From an uncultured Oxalobacteraceae bacterium (GTDB lineage Bacteria; Pseudomonadota; Gammaproteobacteria; Burkholderiales; Burkholderiaceae_D): DNA of 19,269 bases. The stretch is from NCBI GenBank assembly GCA_937996605.1, contig CALKVB010000649.1:1-19269 (forward strand). Direction: 5' to 3'. How positions within the stretch are numbered: position 1 is the stretch's first letter; each line of letters opens with the position of its first letter. The notes under the pieces are model-generated. The model ran no database searches, was not told the DNA's origin, and saw only the letters and a list, made by a program, of their open reading frames with translations. Positions 1-8,538 of this stretch are shown one piece after another. Made by a program: the position numbers and the translations under genes.

Positions 1-51
1 AGATCTACACAGGCGAAGACACTCTTTCCCTACACGACGCTCTTCCGATCT
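1..51 (+). other. Illumina TruSeq P5-side adapter with i5 index (artefact)
   Basis: Positions 1-10 match the end of the P5 flow-cell oligo. Positions 11-18 (AGGCGAAG) match TruSeq HT index D505. Positions 19-51 match the Read 1 sequencing-primer site ending in CTCTTCCGATCT. This is library adapter left in the assembly, not genome. It supplies the last six codons and the stop codon of the apparent adhesin reading frame. Confidence 0.98.
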
Positions 52-3000
52 GCTTCGCCTTTATCCGTGCTGGTATCCTTCGACGCTAGCTCCAATAGAC
101 GGCCATTGAATTGGTCGATCTGGACTTGTTCGAAATGTCTCACCATGGCCGTGGTAGCGTTTTGTATCGATTGCACTCCACGATCAATTGTAGGATCGGG
201 ACGCGCCGTTATCGTAATGTCGAGTTGGGCAGGTTTTGAAACACCGCCTAACGATGAAACGGTAAAGAGGAGACTGTCGTTACCTACGTAATTGGCATTT
301 GCAGTGAAGCTTAGCTTAGTGCCTGAAATACTTACTACGCCATGGTTCGGCACTTGGCTCACTGCAAGCGTATAGCCATTGTACTGTGGTCCAGATATGA
401 CACTGGCGAGGTCGATACTAGCGGTCCTTCCACTTTCTACGGAAAGGCGAGCTCGCGTTACTGTAGGCGCTGTCGCTGCAACAGTGATGTTGACATCGAT
501 ACTAGTTAGCATGCCGTTACCGCCATTGATTTGTACTTTGAGACTATCGTTTCCTAGGTAATTACTGCTAGGCGTATAGCGCACGTCGAATCCCTCAATT
601 GTTGCAGTCCCATGGCTCGGTTGAACAGCGAGAGTCGCAGCGCTTGATCCCGCAATTTTGCCGGTCGTAATGAGGTTATTCGCACTATTCGTCTGTACCG
701 TAACGTCCAAACTACTCGCTTGTAGTGGAGTGACTTCAATGCTTATTTCGGCTGGTAGCGAATTGCCGTCTTTACCGATTGCGATCACGCTCACAGCATC
801 TGGTCCAATATAGCCAACGACCGGCGTATAGGAGAGAGCTAAGCCGTTAACACTGATTACGCCATGCGCAGTTGTCTTGACTATACTTAAAGACGTTGCA
901 TTCCCAGTGATTCGTGGGGTGATGACATTGCCACTGCTATTCGCGGCAACGCTCACGCTGCTAGAACTCACTGAAGGCAAGTTAGGTGTCACACTAATCG
1001 CTATCGTGGCCGGTGCAGAATTGCCACTAGGACCTGTAGCAATGAGGTTGAGGCTATCTTCACCTACATAATTTGTATCCGGTGTGTAGCTAACTGAAAG
1101 ACCATTCACCACGGCTTTTCCGTGTGCTGGTGCTGAAGTGATGCTAAGACCGTTTGCAATGCCTGTGATCACAGGAGTGACGCTGCGGGTGCTATTCAAG
1201 GGGACGATGAGGTTGCTAGATTCGATTTTGGGAGCACCTGCAATTACTGTAATTCTGATTTTTGCTGGGGCAGATGTACCACCCGATCCGCTTGCTGTCA
1301 TAGAGAACTCGTCGTTGCCGATGAAGTCTTTGCTTGGCGTATAGGTGATTTGCAGCCCTGAGGTATTTAACGTGCCATGCAGCGGCGCGGCCGTGATCGC
1401 GATACTGTTCACATTCCCACTGATTTGTGGTGCGATTGGATTCAATGTGCTATTGGCGGGCACCGTGATGTCGAGGTCTTTCACGATAGGCGTGGTTTGA
1501 TCGCTCGGCACCACATTGATACTAATCAGCGCCGATGCTGAACTTCCACCTGGGCCATTGGCGATAAACGAAATCGCATCGGGTCCGATATAACCAGGGT
1601 TAGGTGTGTAGTTGAATTTAAGACCGTCGATCGTGACTGTGCCATGTGTTGATGCTGTAGTGATGGCGACGCTGGTGACATTTCCACTGGTCATTGGGGT
1701 GATCAGGTTGCTACTACTATTGGCGCTCACATTGACACTAGAGTTGCTCGCACTCGGAACTTGGCTGATCACATTAATGCTGATCGTCGCTGGGCTAGAG
1801 TTGCCACCACGACCCGCTGCTACAAAGCTGATCGCATCGGTGCCGATATAGCCCGCGTTTGGGGTGTACACAATATTCGATCCAACCACACTAGCTGAAC
1901 CGTGACTTGCGGGTGCGGTAATGAAAATATCAGAAACGCTACCTCTGATGCTTGGCGTCAATGCATTATCTTTGCTATTGCTAACAACCGTTGCAGTCGA
2001 GTTGCTGGTAGTGGGAGCGAGATCCTCGACCGTTATGTTGACTAATAAAGGTGCTGAGGCACCGCCGGGGCCGGTCGCTACGATGGTCATTGAGTCGGTA
2101 CCAGTGTAGTCTTTGGTCGGCGTATAAATGACACTTAAGCCGCTCACGTTCGCTGTGCCGTGCGTGGGGTTCGTGGTCAATGCAATCGACGTTGTGATGC
2201 CATTGATGGTCGGTGATAGTACATTGTTGTTGCTATTCCCTGCGACGATGAATTCATTTCCAGACAAGACTGGTGCAGAGGCAATCACGTTAATACTGAC
2301 AGTAGCGGTGCCAGAGGTTCCACCAGGACCTACGGCAGAGAAGCTAAAGCTATCAGAACCAGCGTAGCCTGTAGTGGGAACGTAGAACACAGACATGCCG
2401 TTGATGTTTGCGGTGCCGTGAGCTGGTAAGGTATTGAGTACGATATTCGATACACTGCCGCTCACGCTAGGGGTAATAGAGTTGCCTGGGCTATTTGCAG
2501 CGATGTTAACACTACTTGCAGATACAGTAGGTGCTGGCGGTGTCACAGTCACATTAATGGTGGCGGTGTTGGAAGTGCCGCCCGGTCCACTCGCACTAAT
2601 GCTGAGACTATCGCTTCCACTAAATCCGGAGTTGGGCGTATAGAGGATGTTTAAGCCGGATACCACTGCGCTGCCGTTTGCTGGTGCAGAGACAATCGTA
2701 AGCGCACTTGCGCTGCCGGTAATCGTCGGAGAATAAGAGTTATTCGTGCTGCTAGACGCGACCGTTAGGTTTCCATTGGTAAGGCTAGGTGGAACGGCTA
2801 CCGCGACCACGGTGATATTAATAGTTGCCACTGCGGATGTGCCGCCTGGTCCATTTGCAGTGAAAGTAATGCTGTCGCTGCCACTATATCCTGCACTTGG
2901 GGTGTATTGCAAAGTCAAACCACTTACGGAAGCTGAACCGTGGCTAGGTGTAGAAACCAGCGTCAAACTGGTCGCACTGCCAGTGATTGTTGGAGCAATC

Positions 3001-5294
3001 GAATTGTTGCTGCTATTGGCCGACACTGTGACGCTTGAACCGCTCACAGTGGGTGCCGGCGGCGTGATTACAATGCTGAAATTGGCAGCTGAGGAACTGC
3101 CTCCTGGGCCAGTTGCAATGACAGAAAAATTATCATTGCCGCTGTAGCCAGAGTTGGGTGTGTATAACACTGTCAGACCGCTGACGCTCGCCGAACCATG
3201 TGCTGGCGTGGTCGATAAGGCGATGCTGGTCACGCTTCCTGTGATGGTGGGAGTGATCGCGTTATTCGTACTGTTCGCTGCCACTGTCGTACTGTTTCCT
3301 GTAATGGCTGGCGCTGGTGGAGTGACGGTGAGGTTGATCGTGGCGCTAGAAGAAGTGCCGCCAGGACCTGCAGCTGTGATAGCAAGACTGTCGGTACCGC
3401 TGTACCCAGCATTTGGTGTGTATAACACGTTCAAACCGCTGAGCGTCGCAGAGCCGTGCAAAGGCGCGGAGACGATGGACAAATTACTGGCAGTCCCAGT
3501 GATGCTGGGAACGATAGTGTTATTCGTGCTGTTCGCTGCCACTGTGGCACTGGTCGACGCCACTGATGGCGGTGGCGGTGTCACTGTGATGTTGATATCT
3601 GCGGCGGCGGAGGTGCCCCCTGGCCCTGTGGCGGTGATCGAAAAATTGTCAGGGCCACTGTAACCGGGACTCGGGGAATAGCGAACGCTAAGCCCGCTCA
3701 CCACGGCCGAGCCGTGTAAAGGCGCAGTGACGATCGTAATACTGGTCACCGAGCCGCTAATGGTTGGTGTGATCGTATTATTCGTACTATTCGCCGCCAC
3801 GGTAGCACTGCTCGCTGTGACCGTAGGCGCTGGCGGAGTCACGGTGATACTCACTGTCGCTGGTGCAGATGTGCCACCAGGTCCAGTCGCATTCACGGTA
3901 AACGAATCACTACCACTATAGCCAGCGTTCGGTGTGTATAGGAAGGTTCTACCGCTTACGCTAGCTGAGCCGTGAGCAGGTGCTGAGGCGATCGCAACGC
4001 TGCTTACCGATCCTGTAATGACAGGAGAAATGACATTGTTGCTGCTATTCGCAGCAACAGTAGCACTAGTCGCAGCGATTGTGGGCGCTGGCGGAGTGAT
4101 GGTGATCGTTGCTGTGGCTGCGGTGGAGGTGCCTCCTGGGCCGGTTGCGGTGAACGAGAAACTATCATTACCGCTATAGCCAGCACTTGGGGTGTATAGG
4201 ATGGTGAGTCCGCTCACACTTGCACTACCATGTGCGGGCGCTGCTGTCACAGTGAGGCTAGTGGCGCTGCCAGTAATTGTTGGAGTCAGGGTATTGTTGC
4301 TACTGTTGGCGGCGACCGTAGTGCTGATCGCGGATACGGTTGGCGCGGAGGGAGTGATGGTGACACTGATCGTTGCAGAGGAAGAGGTGCCGCCCGGGCC
4401 GCTCGCAGTGACTAGAAAGCTATCGCTACCACTATAACCAGCGCTCGGGGTGTACAAGACATTGAGTCCACTGGTGGTGGCGCTGCCATGTGAAGGTGTC
4501 GAAATAACGTTAATGCTGGTGGCACTGCCGCTGATCGTAGGTGAAATCACATTGTTACTGCTATTTATCGCGACCGTGGCACTGGCGTTTGAGATTGTCG
4601 GTGCAGGAGCTTGGACCGTGATGCTAATGGTCGCAGTGCCTGAAGTTCCTCCGGGACCAGTCGCTTGAAAGCTAATGCTGTCGGCGCCGCTGTAAGACGC
4701 GAATGGCGTATAAACGATCGTAGTACCACTGACTACCGCATTGCCATGTGTCGGCGCTGCTTGAATACTGATCGACGTCACTGAGCCACTTGTGCTGGGA
4801 GTCAATACATTACTGGTGCTATTACTGAGGACAGTTTGATTCGAATTATTCGCAGTTGGTGCTGGCGGTAAAACGGTGACCACCAGAGTAGTACTGTAGT
4901 TGGACGCAGACGAAAAGAAGCTGGCGACAACATCGATATTAAAAGTATATACACCGGACGATGTTGGCGTCCCAGATAAGACCATGTTGTGACCAAAAGT
5001 TGCAGGCGGAGGCGCTGAAACCGTTGCTACGCTGATGCCTGGCGGCGTGGCGCCATTCAATGTGTAGCTGTTATCAAAGGTGCCGGTCCCAACGAAAGAC
5101 TGACTAAACGATTGTCCTTGATTCATGGTGATATTAATGGTCGCACCAGAGTTCAAAGTCGTTTGCGCAAATGCGAAAGCAGGAAATATAAGCGCGATCA
5201 CGGCGAGAAATCTGAAGTAACAATGGAGTAGCGAGTGGGAACGCCAGCAATCGCGATTCGTTTGCACTAAGTTGGGTTTGGTTGAATGACTCAT
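52..5294 (-). CDS. Giant tandem Ig/cadherin-like repeat adhesin, C-terminally truncated (partial)
   Basis: Probable secreted or surface-anchored adhesin; 1748 genomic residues are present. The start is the ATG at 5292-5294, with AAAGG about ten bases upstream. Residues 1-43 form a long signal peptide (hydrophobic core 28-42, likely cleavage AFA|QTT). Residues about 50-142 look like a putative-Ig (He_PIG) domain with an LSGTPTSSG motif. Residues 143-1696 are 18 repeats of 83-91 residues, each with conserved HG, YTP and GYxGxDSF motifs as in Big_9/cadherin-like domains. Residues 1697-1748 end in an FEQVQIDQFNGRL segment, which resembles the linker before autotransporter beta-barrels in Burkholderiales Ig-repeat proteins; a missing beta-barrel is inference. 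The TAG at 30-32 and six preceding codons are adapter, so the true gene continues beyond the contig. The mature part contains no cysteine that I can see. The S41 lipoprotein gene is divergent. Confidence 0.9.
207..4868 (-). repeat. 18 tandem repeats of about 258 bp inside the adhesin gene
   Basis: The coding repeats have a period of 86 codons (258 bp). The period can be read directly in DNA: TTATTCGT motifs start at 3262, 3520 and 3778, exactly 258 apart. Repeats 1-8 are all 86 residues. Repeat lengths vary from 83 to 91 in the later part. Repeats 1-10 (the N-terminal half, 2283-4868) are much alike; repeats 11-18 diverge progressively and gain charged residues. The array may be prone to recombination and to assembly collapse. 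Confidence 0.95.
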
Positions 5295-5627
5295 GGCAGG
5301 ACCTTTTGGATAAATGCGTTGTACATGCTCAATGAATAGCTAAATTGAAAATACAACATGAGTATTGCTTTGGATGATGAATTTTAGTCTGATCCTGTCC
5401 GCAAGCAGCATATGAATTTGCGCTTTCTTGGTCGAAAGTTGCTAGAACTGTGGCTATGCACAAAAAAAGAGACAGATTTTAATTTTCTGATGAAATTGTA
5501 TTGAAACGGAAGGGCGGACATGCTTGATTCCTCTGGTTTTCTGAGGGACACTAAGAAAGTATGCTCCGCAATTAGACTTGGAAGTTGTATTCCCAGTGGC
5601 GAGGCGGTCACTTTTTGGGGTTTATTA
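5295..5627. promoter_or_regulatory. Divergent intergenic region, adhesin and S41 lipoprotein
   Basis: This 333-bp gap separates two divergent genes and must hold both promoters and leaders. It is AT-rich, with an A7 run near 5463-5469. I could not identify a convincing -35/-10 pair on either strand. The only structured element I see is a small hairpin with a T run at 5595-5616, listed separately. Confidence 0.5.
5595..5616 (+). terminator. Possible attenuator-like hairpin with T run before the S41 lipoprotein
   Basis: AGTGGC (5595-5600) pairs with GTCACT (5607-5612) through six pairs, one of them G-T, around a six-base loop. A run of five T follows (5612-5616). This has the shape of a short intrinsic terminator and ends 11 bases before the ATG at 5628. 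The stem is short, so chance is a real possibility. Confidence 0.25.
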
Positions 5628-7763
5628 ATGCGTGTGCAATCTTTATCTGGTCTGCTGTCGATCAGCTTGTTAGTGGTAGCGTCAGTGTTGGTGTCGGGGT
5701 GTGGTGGACAAAAAGCGGATCGTGAAACTGAACTGCAGGTGCTCGGTGCACCTCCCGCGGCGCCGCTTCCATCTGCAATCTATAGCATTGCTGGACCGCG
5801 CCAGAACTATGTTGTTTCTAAGATCAGCGTTGGTTATTTGGTGACAGATGTGGTGGGAGCTCAAGGTTCAACTACGATTAAAGGGATGCAAGCCTTGCAG
5901 TTCAATGATGTGCGTGTGAATCTATTGATAGGCGATCTCGCGCAGTCGATGGCAGTCAATGATTTAAATCGAATCATTGATTTGTATATCGCCTTTTTTA
6001 ATCGGGTTCCAGATGCGGATGGTTTAGCGTATTGGATAGAGCGTTCTAAGAGTGGTGCGGGAATCGATCAAATTGCCGATAGTTTTTACGATGCGGCATT
6101 GTTTTACTCTGGGCAGACAGGGTACGCCAAAGGGCAAAGCAATCAAGAATTCGTCAAGCTAATTTATAAAAACGTACTTGGACGATCGGGTACTAATGCG
6201 CCGAGCGACGCAGAAACGCAATATTGGTCAGCGCAGCTTGATAGTGGGGTGCGTCGAGGTACGCTGGTGCAGACTATGCTTAATTCGGCCCGTAGTTTCT
6301 ACGCGGATCCTACATGGAATTGGGTTCCTCGATTACTTGATAACAAAGTGAAGGTAGGGAGAATATTTGCGATTGAACAGGGATTAAACTATCTAAGTCC
6401 ACAGGAATCAATCCTTCGGACGATGGCAATTGCCTCTGCAGTGGAGCAAAATAGTACGCTACAGGCGGAGCGCTTAATTCCTGTTTCGAATTTGAGCACA
6501 AGTCTTGCTGGGGAACCGAATTACGATAATTTAAAGAGTGTGTGTAAGCCAGCTGCGGAGCAAAGTTGGGCAAGGGCGCATTTAGACGATGTTTATCTTT
6601 GGTACAAAGAAATTGTCGATGTTCCGGTGAGCACTACCACACCAGTTGAAAGTCATTTTGCTTCATTGTTAGTTAAGACCAAGGATCGTTTTAGTTTTGT
6701 CACCTCGCAAGCGGAAGTTGATGGTTATTTTGATACGGGAGCAGGAATAGGTTACGGATATAGTCTGTTGCGGCAAGGTACACGCTTGCGAGTGTTGTAT
6801 GTGCAGCCGGGTTCTCCAGCTGAATTGGCAGGACTGCAAAGGGGCGCAAGTATTGCGCAGATTGATGGCACTTCACTCGCTCAACCCGCTAATGATATTC
6901 AATATGCAGCGCTCTATCCAAGCACAGTGCAGACGCATACATTCGATATCTTGGATCCGGGTAAGGACGTCACACGCAGAGTGTTAATGACGTCAAGCAA
7001 AATAACCCAAGTTCCAGTGTTGACCTCGAAAGTGATCGCAACGGCGAAGGGTAAGATAGGGTATATGGTGTTTAATGAGCATATTCGAACAGCCGAGCAG
7101 GCCTTGATCGATGTGGTCAATAATTTTAAACAAGAACAAATCACGGACCTTGTTCTGGATATGCGTTACAACGGCGGCGGCTATTTGTATATCGCCAATG
7201 AACTGGGGGCAATGATAGGAGGAAGTAAGACTTCGGGCCAATTATTTGAGCAACTTCAGTATAACGATAAGCATATTAGGGAAAGTGCACTTGGCATGAC
7301 TTGGTTTTATGGTTATGACACATTGGCTAGATCGCTGCCTTGGCTCAATTTAAACCGTGTATTTATTTTGACCGGTAGTCGCACCTGTTCCGCCAGTGAA
7401 TCCGTGATTAATAGTCTGTCGCCATTCTTGCAAGTTATCCTGATTGGTGAAAATACTTGTGGCAAGCCTTACGGATTTCTGCAAACCAATAATTGCAGTA
7501 AGGCCTACTTCGCGATTCGGTTCTCAGGCACAAATGCGCTTGGTCAGGGAGACTATGTTAATGGTTTTGCTCCGCAATGTTCAGTGGCCGATGATTTGGA
7601 GCATAACTTGGGTGATGTCAGCGAGAGTCGTTTAGCCGCGGCCTTGAAGTATTCAGAAACGGGAGTTTGTCCCGTTATCCAAGGGATGGGGCTAGCCGCA
7701 CCGCCGCAAGCGACGGGCGAGCGTGATCCGTATCCATGGAGAAGTATTCGTATTTTGCAATAA
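5628..7763 (+). CDS. DUF4214-PDZ-S41 family peptidase lipoprotein
   Basis: Probable outer-membrane lipoprotein serine protease of the C-terminal-processing (S41) family, 711 residues. The ATG at 5628 is chosen because it opens directly into a lipoprotein signal peptide with lipobox VSGC and lipidated Cys25; the following Gly fits outer-membrane sorting. An upstream in-frame start at 5520 would add 36 residues and bury that signal. Residues about 109-270 are DUF4214-like (DLYIAFFNRVPDADGLAYW). About 374-450 is a PDZ domain (PGSPAELAGLQRG). From about 467 is the S41 fold with DMRYNGGG. The catalytic dyad is visible: Ser588 in CSASE and Lys613 in CGKPYG, 25 residues apart, as in E. coli Prc (Ser430/Lys455). 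The active site therefore looks intact. It is divergent from the adhesin; a role in processing surface proteins is inference. Confidence 0.88.
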   Translation: MRVQSLSGLLSISLLVVASVLVSGCGGQKADRETELQVLGAPPAAPLPSAIYSIAGPRQNYVVSKISVGYLVTDVVGAQGSTTIKGMQALQFNDVRVNLLIGDLAQSMAVNDLNRIIDLYIAFFNRVPDADGLAYWIERSKSGAGIDQIADSFYDAALFYSGQTGYAKGQSNQEFVKLIYKNVLGRSGTNAPSDAETQYWSAQLDSGVRRGTLVQTMLNSARSFYADPTWNWVPRLLDNKVKVGRIFAIEQGLNYLSPQESILRTMAIASAVEQNSTLQAERLIPVSNLSTSLAGEPNYDNLKSVCKPAAEQSWARAHLDDVYLWYKEIVDVPVSTTTPVESHFASLLVKTKDRFSFVTSQAEVDGYFDTGAGIGYGYSLLRQGTRLRVLYVQPGSPAELAGLQRGASIAQIDGTSLAQPANDIQYAALYPSTVQTHTFDILDPGKDVTRRVLMTSSKITQVPVLTSKVIATAKGKIGYMVFNEHIRTAEQALIDVVNNFKQEQITDLVLDMRYNGGGYLYIANELGAMIGGSKTSGQLFEQLQYNDKHIRESALGMTWFYGYDTLARSLPWLNLNRVFILTGSRTCSASESVINSLSPFLQVILIGENTCGKPYGFLQTNNCSKAYFAIRFSGTNALGQGDYVNGFAPQCSVADDLEHNLGDVSESRLAAALKYSETGVCPVIQGMGLAAPPQATGERDPYPWRSIRILQ

Positions 7764-7863
7764 TTTTCTGGCCTGCTTTTTGCTGGATACAGAAAGTAAG
7801 AAAATGGCTGTAAGCAATCGAAAGTTTGTGTAGTTTATTGTTAGCGAGGTTATTCTCAAGTTC

Positions 7864-8538
7864 ATGCAACTAGGCCCTAGTGCTATGCGAATTAATAGAA
7901 TTACATGTCAGAGTTATGCGCGCAGTAGTGCAATCTGCATGGCTCGATTATTGTTTATCCTGACGTTCCCAATCGATTGTTGGGCGGATATCTATCGCTG
8001 CACCAATGCAGAAGGAAGACTAGTTACCGCAGATCGACTGATGCCTGAATGTAAAAATCGCCTGGTCAAAATTTATACGGATCGCGGACAATTCAAGTCA
8101 GAAATCAGACCTCCTTTGACTGAGCACGAAATCCGGGAGAAAGAACGTGAGCAAGAGCGTCAACGGGCGATGGAACTTGCCAATGCAGAAATGCAAAAAG
8201 AGGAACGATATCTGAGTGCGCATTATCGCAGTGAAGCCGATATCGACATCGCTCGCAAGCGCTCGATTGAAATTATTAACGGTAAGAAACGATTAGTTGA
8301 GGACCAATTAGCATCTTTAACCGGATACATCACAGAACTTCAAGGTGAACTCTCGAATTCGAAGAAGAGTACGGTCAACTTACAAATCCTTAAAGATCGT
8401 GCCGATGAAATCAACCGTTCCATCCAGAAAAATCAAGAGTTACTGAAGCTATACGCACAAGAACTCGAACGCACGAACCGAGAATACGATCAGACGCTTG
8501 ATCGTTATCGGCTCGTGGTTTCTAATCGTCGACGTTAG
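7864..8538 (+). CDS. Exported DUF4124-domain protein with long coiled coil
   Basis: Function unknown; 224 residues from the ATG at 7864. The N-terminus has a hydrophobic stretch (ARLLFILTFPIDCWA) followed by IYRCTNAEGRLVT and a further Cys in MPECKNR. This is the pattern of DUF4124, a small domain common in envelope proteins of beta- and gammaproteobacteria. From about residue 85 on the chain is charged and heptad-like (EKEREQERQRAMELANAEM, then KRLVEDQLASL), predicting a long coiled coil. The start is uncertain: ATGs at 7885 and 7939 are in frame, and 7939 would give the tightest signal peptide, but none has a strong Shine-Dalgarno. It lies 100 bp after the S41 gene and could be co-transcribed with it. 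Its stop overlaps the gshA stop. Confidence 0.75.
   Translation: MQLGPSAMRINRITCQSYARSSAICMARLLFILTFPIDCWADIYRCTNAEGRLVTADRLMPECKNRLVKIYTDRGQFKSEIRPPLTEHEIREKEREQERQRAMELANAEMQKEERYLSAHYRSEADIDIARKRSIEIINGKKRLVEDQLASLTGYITELQGELSNSKKSTVNLQILKDRADEINRSIQKNQELLKLYAQELERTNREYDQTLDRYRLVVSNRRR

Noticed and set aside
11..60. Inverted repeat between index AGGCGAAG (11-18) and CTTCGCCT (53-60)
   Set aside because: One arm is the library index and the other is in the insert, in frame with the adhesin, so the match is most simply coincidence and cannot be a genomic hairpin.
2746..3663. Long plus-strand open frames (2746-3147 and 3154-3663) opposite the adhesin repeats
   Set aside because: They recur with the 86-codon period of the array because each repeat lacks stops in that antisense frame; they have no ribosome site or family features.
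207..4868. CRISPR-like or satellite array
   Set aside because: The 258-bp units are continuous coding sequence with no unique spacers.
5520..5627. Upstream start for the S41 lipoprotein
   Set aside because: It would add 36 residues in front of a clear lipoprotein signal peptide and destroy its N-terminal placement.
7765..7795. Weak hairpin TTTCTG/CAGAAA after the S41 gene as terminator
   Set aside because: The stem is only six pairs, the loop is long, and no T run follows the stem.
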